Part shown: positions 8,356 to 18,087 of the stretch, in pieces
How the letters are laid out: the number at the start of each line of letters is the position of its first letter
How positions within the stretch are numbered: position 1 is the first letter of the stretch
From: Bacteroidota bacterium
GTDB taxonomy: Bacteria > Bacteroidota > Bacteroidia > Chitinophagales > Chitinophagaceae
Reading direction: 5' to 3'
DNA: 64,000 nucleotides
Assembly: GCA_018267955.1 (NCBI GenBank)
Contig: JAFDXL010000009.1
Span: 1 to 64,000 of the forward strand
Notes under the pieces: model-generated
What the model saw: the letters and a program-made list of their open reading frames with translations, nothing else
What the model was told of the DNA's origin: nothing
Databases searched by the model: none
Position numbers and translations under genes: made by a program

Positions 8356-10410
8356 TTAGTATCTCAGCAATTCACCTATCCTCGCGGCCACTTTATCTGC
8401 ACTAGGCAACATGGCTGCCTCCAGTATCATATTCATAGGTACAGCCGGCAGGTCCAGCGCGCCAATCGTTTGCACTGGTGCGTCCAGGCTTTGGAAGCAA
8501 TTCTGCGCTATTCGGCCGGCTAATGCTTCACAGAACGAGTTGCGCAACTGTTCTTCGGTCAGCACAATACACTTGCCGTGTTTTTTAACCGTTGTATAGA
8601 TCAGTTCTTCGTCGAGCGGATAGATAGTGCGGATATCTATTACTTCCACCTGGCCAGGATACTGTTTTGCGGCGTTCTTAGCCCAGTGCACTCCCATGCC
8701 ATAAGTAATAATACAAATGCTTTCGCCATTATCTACTGCCTCCTGCGAGGCTTCCAGCGCTACGGTGCCTTTACCAAGAGGTAATATATAGTCTTTGTCG
8801 GGTTCTACGGTCTTGGCATCTTCGGTACCCGGTACTTTGCTCCAGTACAGTCCTTTATGCTCAAGCATCACTACCGGGTTAGGGTCGTAAAAAGCTGCTT
8901 TCATTAAGCCCTTAATATCCGCTGCATTACTTGGGTAGGCAATTTTAATTCCTTTAATAGTTGCCAGCGTACTTTCTACACTGCCACTATGGTAAGGGCC
9001 ACCACCGCCATAGGCACCGATAGGTACCCTGATGATATTACTAACAGGGTATTTACCACAGCTCAGGTAGCAAGATTTACTTATCTCCGTTACCAGTTGG
9101 TTGATGCCCGGATATATATAATCGGCAAACTGTACCTCTACTATTGGTTTCAGTCCCAGGGCGCTCATACCCACGGTAGAACCTATGATATATGCTTCCT
9201 GTATAGCGGTATTAAATACCCTGGTATCTCCAAATTTATCAGCCAGTGTGGCAGCTTCACGAAATACACCTCCCAGCCTGCGGCCTACATCCTGTCCGTA
9301 GAACAAAGCTTCTGGATGTGCCTGCAATATTTCTTCTACCGCGTGCAGCGCTGCATCTACCATTACTACTTTGTCTCTGCCGGCAGGTGTCCGGTTTCCT
9401 TTTTCCTCGGTTATTTTAGTAGGCGCGAATACATGGTCTTCAACAGTTGCAGGATCCGGTTCCGGTGCGGCAACTGCTGCTTCAAATTCTTTTTGTACAT
9501 AGGCCAGCTCTTCTGCTGCTATCTGGTCAAGATATTCTTCTGTAATGCCTTTTTGTTGCAATAGCGCTTTCCGCAGCTTCGGGCCCGGATCATCCAGCGA
9601 GTGTTTAAAGAGATCTTCTTCTGTGCGATACCATTCTTTACGCACGCCGGAGGTATGGTGCCCCAGCAATGGTACTTTTGCATGCACCAGTATGGGGCGT
9701 CTTTCTTTACGTACCCAATCTATGGTGTATTCCATTGTTTTGTAGGCATCCACAAAATCGCTTCCATTTACACGCACTCTTTCCATGCCTTTAAAACCTG
9801 CAGCATATTCATAAGCATCCATGGTGCGTGCCTCATCACTGCTTACAGATATACCCCAGTCATTATCCTGTATTAAATATATGATCGGCAGCTGATGCAG
9901 GCACGCAAATGAAAAGGCTTCACTCACTTCGCCTTCGGTTACACTGCCATCGCCAAGCGAACATACAACCACCGGTGGTACCGGGTAATCTATCAGTTTT
10001 TGCTCTTCTATATATTGTATGCCCTGCGCTACACCTGTTGTGGGTATTACCTGCATACCTGTTGCGCTGCTCTGATGTATGATCTTCGGAAAATGATCGC
10101 GCCTGATATTTGGATGGTTATAATATTCCCTGCCGCCTGTAAAGGGATCATCACCTTTTGCCAGCAATTGCAGCATGAGCTCATATGGGCGGTAACCCAT
10201 CCCCAGCATCAGGCTTTCATCCCGGTAATATGGGCTCACGAAGTCACATGGTTTTAAAAGAAAACCTGTTGCCAGTTGTATGGCCTCATGCCCGCGCGAT
10301 GTACTGTGAACGTATTTACATATTTGCCTGTTGGCATCATAAGTGTCTGCCATAGCCTTTGCCGTCATCATCAGGCGGTAGGCCTTAAGCATTTGATCTT
10401 TTGATAACAT
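8356..10410 (-). CDS. 2-oxoacid dehydrogenase E1, alpha and beta subunits fused (branched-chain/BCKDH type)
   Basis: A 684-residue single chain. The alpha half (about 1-330) carries the thiamine-diphosphate motif GDGSVTEG at 153-160 ending with Asn183. The beta half (about 340-684) begins GRDKVVMVDAALHAV and contains GQDVGRRLGGVF and GAYGGGGPYHSGS. It decarboxylates a 2-oxoacid and passes the acyl group to lipoyl-E2; the sequence looks most like the 2-oxoisovalerate/branched-chain type. No E2 or E3 gene is nearby. ATG 10410 is preceded by a TACATTTG -7 box at 10446-10453. Alpha-beta fusion is common for this enzyme in Bacteroidota, so it is not a frameshift product. Confidence 0.92.
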   Translation of the reverse strand: MLSKDQMLKAYRLMMTAKAMADTYDANRQICKYVHSTSRGHEAIQLATGFLLKPCDFVSPYYRDESLMLGMGYRPYELMLQLLAKGDDPFTGGREYYNHPNIRRDHFPKIIHQSSATGMQVIPTTGVAQGIQYIEEQKLIDYPVPPVVVCSLGDGSVTEGEVSEAFSFACLHQLPIIYLIQDNDWGISVSSDEARTMDAYEYAAGFKGMERVRVNGSDFVDAYKTMEYTIDWVRKERRPILVHAKVPLLGHHTSGVRKEWYRTEEDLFKHSLDDPGPKLRKALLQQKGITEEYLDQIAAEELAYVQKEFEAAVAAPEPDPATVEDHVFAPTKITEEKGNRTPAGRDKVVMVDAALHAVEEILQAHPEALFYGQDVGRRLGGVFREAATLADKFGDTRVFNTAIQEAYIIGSTVGMSALGLKPIVEVQFADYIYPGINQLVTEISKSCYLSCGKYPVSNIIRVPIGAYGGGGPYHSGSVESTLATIKGIKIAYPSNAADIKGLMKAAFYDPNPVVMLEHKGLYWSKVPGTEDAKTVEPDKDYILPLGKGTVALEASQEAVDNGESICIITYGMGVHWAKNAAKQYPGQVEVIDIRTIYPLDEELIYTTVKKHGKCIVLTEEQLRNSFCEALAGRIAQNCFQSLDAPVQTIGALDLPAVPMNMILEAAMLPSADKVAARIGELLRY

Positions 10411-10445
10411 GTCTTACGAAATGCCATGTTGAAAAATGGCAGGCG

Positions 10446-10453
10446 CAAATGTA
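10446..10453 (-). promoter_or_regulatory. Candidate -7 box for the E1 gene
   Basis: TACATTTG on the minus strand fits the Bacteroidota TAnnTTTG box, about 36 bases before ATG 10410. I see no -33 element at the right distance, so support is partial. Confidence 0.4.
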
Positions 10454-10545
10454 CCCCTAAATAGTAGATTTTTGAACACATGCCCCAAACCTGTTATGTC
10501 TCAGTTAATAATATATTTCTTTATGTGATTTTTTAACAATAACCA

Positions 10546-10576
10546 TTTCCATAAGTGAATAGAAGCCCTATTTTTG
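10546..10576 (+). promoter_or_regulatory. Candidate Bacteroidota promoter for yfhO
   Basis: -7 box TATTTTTG at 10569-10576 and a -33-like TTTC at 10546-10549, spaced 19 bp. A start site near 10581 would leave a leader of about 16 bases before ATG 10597. Confidence 0.5.
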
Positions 10577-10596
10577 TTTGATAAACAAAGCACTGA

Positions 10597-13050
10597 ATGC
10601 AATTCGATCGCAAAAAGTTCATGCCGCAGTTATTGATCATACTCGGCCTTGCTGCTATAGCCATTTTTTACAGTTACCCAGAACTGCAAGGTAAGGCCTT
10701 ATACCAGGGCGATACCGTTCAATGGCAGGGGATGGCCAAGGAAGGTATCGACTATCACGAAAAGACCGGTGATAATGTTTTTTGGAGCAACAGCCAGTTT
10801 GGTGGTATGCCTACTTTTACTTTCTATGTTCCGGAAAGTAATAATTACATCGCCAGTATACATACTGCCATATTAGGGATCTTCGGCTTGCCTGCTGCGT
10901 TCTTTTTTATAGGTATGGTTTGCTTCTATATGATGATGCGCGCGTTTAAGATCAACCAGTGGTTGGCTATAGCCGGTGCCATTGCTTATGCTTTCACATC
11001 ATTTAATATAGATTCTATTGTTGCTGGGCATAATACAAAGGTTTTCGCTATTTGTTATTTCCCGGGGGTGATAGCAGGGTTAGTGTATTTGTATCGTAGC
11101 GAATGGTGGAAGGGCATCCCGATAATGGGCATCACATTGGCTTTGATGATATCTACGGCGCATTACCAGATCATGTACTATGCGTTGATAGCAATTGTTT
11201 TCCTGGTGATCACGATGTTGGTTATAGCTGCTCGCTCGGGCAGAGTAAAAGAGTTCTTCGTTTCATCAGCGGTGGCAGGTGGCATTGCAATATTGTGTGC
11301 CGGTTTATGTCTGCAGTCGATTATGTCGGTGTCAGAGTATAACAAGGTTACCATGCGCGGTGGGCAAAGCGAACTGACGATCGTTAATCATGATACGGAT
11401 AAGAAAGGTGGCGGGCTTGATAAAGAATATGCCTTCCGCTGGAGTAACAGCATCGGCGAAACTTTTTGCCTGATGATCCCTTATCTGTATGGTGGTGGTA
11501 GTAACGTATCTGCAGAGGATGCTCCAAAATTTTCTGAAGTTACAGGCGGCCAGGCTACGGATGCACCATTATATTGGGGCGATCAGCCATTCCTGGGTGC
11601 GTCTACCTATTTCGGGGCTATTATCTGTTTCCTTTTTGTTTTCGGGGTTATGGTGGTGCGCAGTCCGTATAAGTGGTGGATCGTTGCAGCCAGCGCCCTT
11701 TCGATAATGATGTCCTGGGGCCGCCATTTTGCGGGTCTCAATTATTTCTTGTTTGATACACTGCCAATGCTCAATAAATTCCGTACACCATCTATGGCGA
11801 TCGCAATTGCGCAATTGTTATTTCCATTGATGGCAGCATGGGGGCTTAACGAGGTGATAACCGGTAGGGTGTCTAAGGAGGATGCACTGAAAAAATTAAA
11901 GATAGCATTAGGCATTACGGCAGGTATCTGTGTAGTGATCGCATTTGCAGGCACTGCCTTTTTTGATTTTACCGGGGCTGGTGATAAACAGTTCCCGGAG
12001 CAATACAGGCAACAGCTTATTGCAGCATTGCGGGAAGACAGGCAGGCGCTTGCTATGAAGAGTGCATTAACAAGCGCGGTTTATATTCTTTTGGCAGGCG
12101 GGCTAATTTGGGCATTCCTGAAGGATAAGATCAAAAATGTTAACCTTGTAGTAGGTGGTATTGCTGCCCTTATTGCGATAGACATATTTTCTGTAGCACA
12201 TAAATACCTGAATGATGAGAATTATGTTGAAAAAGATCAGGTAGCAACCATTCAGCCGCGCGATGTCGATACACAGATCATGCAGGACAAGGATCCATAT
12301 TATCGTGTGCTCGATATATCTAAAAATGTGTACAATGATGCTACGCAATCATACTTCCATAAGTGCATTGGTGGCTATAGTCCTACTAAAATGGAACAAT
12401 ACCAGGACTTGATAGATGTACACATGAGCGGCTCCTTTAATTCACAGGTGCTGAACATGCTCAATACAAAGTATATTATCTACAATGCAGGCCAAGATCA
12501 TCCGGTTGTGTCGGCTAACCCTGATGCTTGCGGCAATGCCTGGTTTGTAAATGATGTGAAATGGGCAAAATCTGCTGATGACGAGATATTATCACTGAAT
12601 GCATCGAAGCTGGGAGACACAACAAAAGTTGCGGATGAGTTCAAGCCTTTGCAAACTGCTGTAATGCGTAATGCATTCGAAAAGGATATGCAGGGCTATA
12701 CGTTTGGTAAAGACAGCACAGCTAAGATCAAATTATCCAAATACGGTTTGAATGATCTCAGCTTTACGTCCTCTAATAGTCAAAACGGACTGGCAGTCTT
12801 CTCCGATATCTATTATCCTTATGGATGGCATGCTTATGTAGATGGAAAGGAAACACCGATAATGAAGGCCGACTACGTATTGCGTGCAATCAAGATACCG
12901 GCAGGTAATCATACTATAGATTTCAAATTCCATCCTGATAGCTTCTATAAAGGCGATAGGATTGCATTGATATGCTGCATCTTGCTGATCGCGCTGTTTG
13001 GATGGTCATTTGTTCAATTGTTCAGACAAAACAGTCCGAAAACAGCCTGA
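10597..13050 (+). CDS. YfhO family integral membrane protein
   Basis: An 817-residue multi-span protein of the bacterial YfhO (GT-C fold) family. Family signs are the YQGDTVQWQGMAKEG and FGGMPTF segments after the first span, about a dozen further spans, and a soluble C-terminal region (about 560-790) ending in a YPYGWHAYVDG stretch and one last span. Family members are linked to glycosyl transfer onto cell-envelope polymers, e.g. lipoteichoic acid in Firmicutes; in Bacteroidota the acceptor is not known. Its stop is 6 bp before an acyltransferase gene, followed by a flippase, which supports a surface-glycan role. Confidence 0.88.
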   Translation: MQFDRKKFMPQLLIILGLAAIAIFYSYPELQGKALYQGDTVQWQGMAKEGIDYHEKTGDNVFWSNSQFGGMPTFTFYVPESNNYIASIHTAILGIFGLPAAFFFIGMVCFYMMMRAFKINQWLAIAGAIAYAFTSFNIDSIVAGHNTKVFAICYFPGVIAGLVYLYRSEWWKGIPIMGITLALMISTAHYQIMYYALIAIVFLVITMLVIAARSGRVKEFFVSSAVAGGIAILCAGLCLQSIMSVSEYNKVTMRGGQSELTIVNHDTDKKGGGLDKEYAFRWSNSIGETFCLMIPYLYGGGSNVSAEDAPKFSEVTGGQATDAPLYWGDQPFLGASTYFGAIICFLFVFGVMVVRSPYKWWIVAASALSIMMSWGRHFAGLNYFLFDTLPMLNKFRTPSMAIAIAQLLFPLMAAWGLNEVITGRVSKEDALKKLKIALGITAGICVVIAFAGTAFFDFTGAGDKQFPEQYRQQLIAALREDRQALAMKSALTSAVYILLAGGLIWAFLKDKIKNVNLVVGGIAALIAIDIFSVAHKYLNDENYVEKDQVATIQPRDVDTQIMQDKDPYYRVLDISKNVYNDATQSYFHKCIGGYSPTKMEQYQDLIDVHMSGSFNSQVLNMLNTKYIIYNAGQDHPVVSANPDACGNAWFVNDVKWAKSADDEILSLNASKLGDTTKVADEFKPLQTAVMRNAFEKDMQGYTFGKDSTAKIKLSKYGLNDLSFTSSNSQNGLAVFSDIYYPYGWHAYVDGKETPIMKADYVLRAIKIPAGNHTIDFKFHPDSFYKGDRIALICCILLIALFGWSFVQLFRQNSPKTA

Positions 13051-13056
13051 TAATGC

Positions 13057-13593
13057 ATGGGTAAAAGCGCATCCGGTGGTTACAGAAAATTGCTTGGGCT
13101 AAGGCCCGAAATGAGCATGGGCTTTTACCTCACTGATTTTCTGTTTAGAAAAATATTGAGGCAAAATTCAGGCGTATCCTGGGCAATACATCATACCAGT
13201 ACCATACATTGTCCCGAAAGGATAAAGTGTGGTAAAGATGTCTATCCGGGAGATTCGCCGGGTGTTTATATAGATGCCAATAATGGGGTAGAGATCGGCG
13301 ACTATACCAATCTTGGCCCCCATGTAGGGTTGATCTCCTCTAATCACGATTTTGTGAACAACGACGTCTATACCAGTCATCCGCCAATAGTTATAGGTAA
13401 GCATTGCTGGTTTGGTAAGGGCGCTACAGTACTGCCAGGTGTCAGGTTAGGAGATTTTACTATTGTAGGTGCAGGTGCTATTGTCACTAAAAGTTTTGAA
13501 CAGGGATATTGTGTTATTGCAGGTAATCCTGCCGTTATAATAAAGCAACTAAACAAAGCCGAGTGTGAAGCTTTTGCCCAAAGCAAATCATAA
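13057..13593 (+). CDS. Left-handed beta-helix acyltransferase (WbbJ/hexapeptide type)
   Basis: A 178-residue protein. After about 45 residues it runs as hexapeptide repeats (YIDANNGVEIGDYTNLGPHVGL, then IVIGKHCWFGKGATVLPGV), with the active-site-type His97 in SSNHDF. This matches sugar or serine O-acetyltransferases; the surroundings favour acetylation of a polysaccharide sugar. The gene starts 6 bp after yfhO, and its last 29 bases overlap the next gene. Confidence 0.88.
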   Translation: MGKSASGGYRKLLGLRPEMSMGFYLTDFLFRKILRQNSGVSWAIHHTSTIHCPERIKCGKDVYPGDSPGVYIDANNGVEIGDYTNLGPHVGLISSNHDFVNNDVYTSHPPIVIGKHCWFGKGATVLPGVRLGDFTIVGAGAIVTKSFEQGYCVIAGNPAVIIKQLNKAECEAFAQSKS

Positions 13594-15004
13594 TTCCTTT
13601 GTGGGCAATTCAGCCCTCATCTTTCTTTCCAGGTTTTTCCCAACCCTGGCAAGTGCGGGCGTAGCTATTTATTTTTCTCATAGGCTTGATACCTCGGTTT
13701 ACGGAACTTATGTGAACTTTTGGACCAGGCTGTTCCTTGTAAGCACTTTTGCAGGTTTAGGGCTGCAGGGCTTCCTGATCACGTATACTCCGTCAACGAT
13801 TGCCGGATTGTTAAAAACGCTTCGGTCAAAGCATTATGCGATGCTGCTGGCATGGCTGCTGGCAACATCAGCAGTATTTGCTTTTATGGAAAATGATGTG
13901 CTGGGATCGCTGCTCTCGGCAATGTTTTTAGCTGTTTACGTAAGTTCTATAGTGATAGATGCGTTGCTGATGGCCTTCAGGAGCTTACGAGTGTTGATAG
14001 TGCTCAACCTGTTGTACGCGGTATTATTCGCTTACGTACATGTTTTGTTCGTAAATGGTACGCTTGATTTTGCACAGTTATTTTATAGCCTGTTGATTGT
14101 CTCCGTACTCAAGTTAATAGTGTCTCTGTTCGTATTGCTAAAGGATATGAAACAACAGGTTGTTGATATCGATTCTATGCCGCCCGGTGCAGATATCCGT
14201 TCCTTATGGATGCACATGGGCATTTATGATGTATCACAGGTTGTATTTAAATGGATAGACAAATTTATTATCGGTTGGCTGTTTACTGAATCTGTTTCGG
14301 CTATCTACTTCAATGGTTCTAACGACGTCCCTTTTTTGCCTTTGTTGATGGGTGCGGTAGGCAGTGCTGCTCTGATGCAATTGTCGGCAGACAAATCAGA
14401 AGAAGCACCGATAGTAGTAATGAATAAATCCGGCAGGATACTCTCCTCGGTGGTGTTCCCTTTATTTTTCTTCCTTGTATTCTTCCGGTACGAGTTATTC
14501 CATATTGTGTTCTCTAAACAGTACGATCAGTCTGTTCCTATATTCCTTGCCTCCATTATGGTATTGCCACTTCGTGCATATAATTTCACAGTAGTGCTTC
14601 AGAACAGGCATAAAGGCCGCATTATCAATATCGGTGCCGTGATCGACCTCGCTATTGCATGCATCCTGATGTATCCATTATATTTATTGATGGGATTACC
14701 CGGCGTGGCTTTCAGTTTCGTAGTAAGTACCTATCTGCAGGCAGGGTATTACTTGTACCAAACTTCCAGGATACTGAATGTTTCCTGGGGTAAATTATTG
14801 CCAATGGTTAACTGGGCAATAAAGCTGATTGTTTTTTGCTTCCTCTTTATAGTTATTCATTATTTGCTGGCAGCGTATTATACACCACAGATTGTTTTAA
14901 TTTGTGGTATGATATTGGCAGCCTTAATTTCCGGTATCTCATTTATATTTGAATTAAGAGCTACAAAAGCAAAATATGGCGCAGTCAGGGAAACGAAAGT
15001 TTGA
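13565..15004 (+). CDS. Polysaccharide flippase-like membrane protein (Wzx/MATE-fold)
   Basis: A 479-residue protein with about 12-14 predicted membrane spans and few charged loops, opening with NSALIFLSRFFPTLASAG, typical of the oligosaccharide flippase/polysaccharide-synthesis clade. Expected role: moving lipid-linked sugar across the inner membrane. The start is GTG at 13565, inside the acyltransferase frame; no ATG lies near the conserved N-terminus, and a 29-base overlap suggests translational coupling. The next gene overlaps this one by 29 bases too. Confidence 0.8.
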   Translation: MKLLPKANHNSFVGNSALIFLSRFFPTLASAGVAIYFSHRLDTSVYGTYVNFWTRLFLVSTFAGLGLQGFLITYTPSTIAGLLKTLRSKHYAMLLAWLLATSAVFAFMENDVLGSLLSAMFLAVYVSSIVIDALLMAFRSLRVLIVLNLLYAVLFAYVHVLFVNGTLDFAQLFYSLLIVSVLKLIVSLFVLLKDMKQQVVDIDSMPPGADIRSLWMHMGIYDVSQVVFKWIDKFIIGWLFTESVSAIYFNGSNDVPFLPLLMGAVGSAALMQLSADKSEEAPIVVMNKSGRILSSVVFPLFFFLVFFRYELFHIVFSKQYDQSVPIFLASIMVLPLRAYNFTVVLQNRHKGRIINIGAVIDLAIACILMYPLYLLMGLPGVAFSFVVSTYLQAGYYLYQTSRILNVSWGKLLPMVNWAIKLIVFCFLFIVIHYLLAAYYTPQIVLICGMILAALISGISFIFELRATKAKYGAVRETKV

Positions 15005-15962
15005 AGCGATAGGTAATACTGGTTTCAGCACCAGTAACAATACAGAAGGGGGGCGGCTTACCAGGAAGGATGGAAGCATTAACCTTTCCAAGACAGGGTT
15101 GCCTTTTTGGGAGCGTATTAGCCTGTATCATTCCCTATTGAGGATGTCCCGGGGCAAGTTCCTTATTACGGTGCTGGCTTTTTATACAGTGGTAAATGTT
15201 TTATTCGCCGTATTGTATTTGGCAGCAGGTGTTAATAATCTTAAAGGCATCATACCCGCCAACGATACACTGAGCAATTTTGAGCAGGCTTTTTTCTTTA
15301 GTTCACAGACATTAACTACTGTTGGTTATGGCCATATCAGTCCTTCCGGGCTGATCACAAATATGATTGCTTCGGCAGAGTCTTTTGTGGGTATTCTTGC
15401 TTTCGCTTTGGTTACCGGCTTGTTATACGGCCGCTTTACCCGCCCAAGGGCCTATTTATTATTTAGTGATAATTTATTGTATGCGCCGTATAAAGACGGT
15501 AGTGCATTGATGTGCAGGGTAGTTACATACAAAAATAATCATCTGACGGATGTAGAAGCACAGGTAAACATTGCAATGCATATCACTGATGATAATGGCA
15601 ATAAAGTAAGGAGATTCTATCCTTTACCGCTGGAGATCAAAAAAGTGAACTCGCTCGCTTTATCCTGGACCATCGTACATCCGCTTAACGAAGAAAGCCC
15701 CCTGTATGGTATGACCATGGAAGAGATCAGGGATGCTGATGTGGAAATATTATTTTTTCTTAAAGGATTTGACGATCATTTCTCCAATATTGTACAGCAA
15801 CGTTTTTCTTATATCTACTCCGAAATGGTATTTGGCGCTAAATTCCTGCCTATGTTCCATCGGTCGGCTGATAATACCACTACCATACTGGAACTGGATA
15901 AGATCAATGCCTACGAACCTGCGTATGTGCCTGAGCTAAGCAAATCGGTGGTAATTGTGTAA
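14976..15962 (+). CDS. Inward-rectifier type potassium channel (KirBac family)
   Basis: A 328-residue channel. Selectivity filter TVGYG is at 115-119, between a first span (about 65-90) and a second span (about 128-155) ending in LLYGRFTRPRA. The C-terminal half is the Kir beta-sandwich domain (LYAPYKDG, FYPLPLEI, RFSYIY segments). It conducts K+ across the inner membrane. ATG 14976 overlaps the flippase gene by 29 bases, an odd place for a channel, and rocD starts 9 bp after its stop. The first 45 residues are polar and cytosolic. Confidence 0.93.
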   Translation: MAQSGKRKFEAIGNTGFSTSNNTEGGRLTRKDGSINLSKTGLPFWERISLYHSLLRMSRGKFLITVLAFYTVVNVLFAVLYLAAGVNNLKGIIPANDTLSNFEQAFFFSSQTLTTVGYGHISPSGLITNMIASAESFVGILAFALVTGLLYGRFTRPRAYLLFSDNLLYAPYKDGSALMCRVVTYKNNHLTDVEAQVNIAMHITDDNGNKVRRFYPLPLEIKKVNSLALSWTIVHPLNEESPLYGMTMEEIRDADVEILFFLKGFDDHFSNIVQQRFSYIYSEMVFGAKFLPMFHRSADNTTTILELDKINAYEPAYVPELSKSVVIV

Positions 15963-15967
15963 ATTTG
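15960..15967 (+). promoter_or_regulatory. -7 box overlapping the channel stop, just before rocD
   Basis: TAAATTTG matches TAnnTTTG exactly and includes the channel gene's TAA. Only 4 bases separate it from the rocD ATG at 15972, so any transcript from it would be nearly leaderless. No clear -33 element. Confidence 0.4.
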
Positions 15968-15971
15968 CCAT

Positions 15972-17207
15972 ATGCTGGCAACAACTAACAATTCCCCGCT
16001 TACACAACAATTGCTCGATCGCGAAGATCTCTACAGTGCTCATAATTACAAGCCACTGCCTGTAATGCTCACTCGCGGAGAAGGTGTGTATGTGTGGGAT
16101 GTTGATGGCAAGCGCTATTATGATTTTCTTTCCGGTTATTCCGCAGTTAACCAGGGGCATTGCCATCCGCGTATTATCAATGCATTGATAGAGCAGGCTC
16201 AGAAGCTAACGCTTACTTCCCGCGCATTTCATAGCGACTTACTGGGTGAATATTCAGAACTGATAACGCGCTATTTTGGCTATGATAAGGTGCTCCCTAT
16301 GAATACAGGCGTAGAGGCGGTAGAAACAGCGTTGAAGCTGGCGCGTAAATGGGCGTACCAGGTGAAAGGCGTTGAAGAAAATAAAGCTAAGATCTTAGTT
16401 TGCGAAAACAATTTCCACGGCCGTACGTTAAATGTAATTTCATTTAGTACCGATCCTTCGGCCCGTAAGGATTTTGGGCCTTTTATGCCGGGTTATGAAA
16501 TCATACTGTACAACGATATTCCCGCTCTGGAACGTGCATTGAATGATAAAAATGTAGCCGGTTTCCTGGTAGAACCTATACAGGGCGAGGCTGGTGTTAT
16601 GGTGCCGGATGATGGTTATTTATCCAAAGCGTACGAATTGTGTAAGCAGGCAAATGCTCTTTTCATTGCTGATGAAATACAAACCGGCCTTGCAAGGACA
16701 GGCAAAATGCTTGCCTGCGATCACGAAAACGTACGCCCCGATATACTGATCTTAGGGAAGGCCTTGTCTGGGGGCACATTGCCAGTTTCTGCGGTATTGG
16801 CTGATGATGAGATCATGCTCACTATCAAGCCGGGAGAGCATGGCTCTACTTATGGCGGCAATCCACTCGCATGTAAGGTGGCCATTACTGCTCTCGAAGT
16901 ACTTACCGATGAGCATATGGCACAAAATGCAGCGGAACAGGGCGAATATCTAAGGCAACAACTCCGGGCTTTAAACAGCCCCCATATCCAACTGGTAAGA
17001 GGCAAAGGCTTATTAAATGCCATCGTTATTAAACATGCAGATAAGAATGCCGCGTGGGATCTTTGTGTAGAGATGATGAAGCTCGGCTTGCTGGCTAAGC
17101 CTACTCATGGCGACAAAATACGTTTTGCCCCGCCGCTGCTCATTACCCGCGCGCAACTGGATGATTGTATCAATATTATCGGCAATAGCCTTAGAATATT
17201 GGATTAA
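15972..17207 (+). CDS. rocD: Ornithine-oxo-acid transaminase
   Basis: A 411-residue class-III PLP aminotransferase. The PLP lysine is Lys263 in LGKALSGG, the pyridine-nitrogen Asp is Asp234 in DEIQTG, and NNFHGRT and GSTYGGNP are conserved. Full-length similarity to RocD/OAT (TSRAFHSD and [18 protein letters not shown] segments) supports ornithine delta-transamination to glutamate semialdehyde. It follows the channel gene by 9 bp and converges on truA with only 25 bp between them and no evident terminator. Confidence 0.93.
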   Translation: MLATTNNSPLTQQLLDREDLYSAHNYKPLPVMLTRGEGVYVWDVDGKRYYDFLSGYSAVNQGHCHPRIINALIEQAQKLTLTSRAFHSDLLGEYSELITRYFGYDKVLPMNTGVEAVETALKLARKWAYQVKGVEENKAKILVCENNFHGRTLNVISFSTDPSARKDFGPFMPGYEIILYNDIPALERALNDKNVAGFLVEPIQGEAGVMVPDDGYLSKAYELCKQANALFIADEIQTGLARTGKMLACDHENVRPDILILGKALSGGTLPVSAVLADDEIMLTIKPGEHGSTYGGNPLACKVAITALEVLTDEHMAQNAAEQGEYLRQQLRALNSPHIQLVRGKGLLNAIVIKHADKNAAWDLCVEMMKLGLLAKPTHGDKIRFAPPLLITRAQLDDCINIIGNSLRILD

Positions 17208-17232
17208 TAGCAGATCATCACGATCATGAAGG

Positions 17233-18006
17233 TTATTTGGTGGGTAGTTTGTCTGTTATTTCTGTAAGCGCTCCTTCCGGATAATTTATTTTTTCCAGGT
17301 ACAGGCCATTTCCTGTAACATTAAAATAAGCTTTGGTGCAATCTTTAGCTTCCAGGATTGCTCTAAGGTCATTGCCATCTTTATGGGCGCCAGATAAATG
17401 TAATTGTGTGGCCACCAATCCACGCACCATACCGCGCAAAAAACGGTTGGCTTCTACTACATAATGCAATTCTTCACCATGCTCCTCCCAGTGCGACTGC
17501 ATAATATTGCATTTGAAAGTATGCGTTTGGGTATTTCGTTTCGAAAAGCTTTCAAAATCATGATACTCCTTCAGTACCGCTGCCATCTCATGCAGTAGTC
17601 CATGGTTTACTTTATATGGGTAATATAAAGCTCGTTTATGCAGAAACGGATTTTTTTTGTTGTAGATGCGATAGCGGTATTGCCTGCTGGTAGCATCAAA
17701 CCTGGCGTTCAGTTCAGGATTATTAGCTTTATACAACGCCTTTGCGGTCAGCGCATCAGGCAGTATGGCATTTAGTTTATATAAGAGGTTGGGGTAGGGT
17801 TCCAATTCTGTATCGAAGTGATAGAAAGAGCACAGTGCATGTACGCCTTCATCTGTTCTGCTGGCTCCAAATGTTTCTATTTCCGTGCGGAAGAGTATAG
17901 AGAGTCCTTTGTTTACTGCAAGTTGTACTGTAGGTAGCGATCCCTGCAGCTGAGAGCCGTGAAACGCTGTGCCGTCATACATTACTTCCAGGAAATATCT
18001 TGCCAT
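17233..18006 (-). CDS. truA: tRNA pseudouridine(38-40) synthase TruA
   Basis: Catalytic Asp52 sits in GASRTDEGVHA. The N-terminus MARYFLEVMYDGTAFHG is typical of TruA. I place the start at ATG 18006 (257 residues); the frame continues upstream to a TTG at 18027, but those seven residues are not family-like and an AAGAAGAG purine run precedes the ATG. The enzyme isomerises uridines in the tRNA anticodon arm. It is divergent from asnB. Confidence 0.93.
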   Translation of the reverse strand: MARYFLEVMYDGTAFHGSQLQGSLPTVQLAVNKGLSILFRTEIETFGASRTDEGVHALCSFYHFDTELEPYPNLLYKLNAILPDALTAKALYKANNPELNARFDATSRQYRYRIYNKKNPFLHKRALYYPYKVNHGLLHEMAAVLKEYHDFESFSKRNTQTHTFKCNIMQSHWEEHGEELHYVVEANRFLRGMVRGLVATQLHLSGAHKDGNDLRAILEAKDCTKAYFNVTGNGLYLEKINYPEGALTEITDKLPTK

Positions 18007-18087
18007 CTCTTCTTTTTCAGAACGCAATATTAGCTTTTTTGAAGCAATAGTTTTTTGGCTACGCTTTTATGCCTAAATTTCCGCTCC

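Noticed and set aside
18055-18087. TTG start for asnB
   Set aside because: It would place 11 residues before the catalytic Cys that must be at the mature N-terminus.
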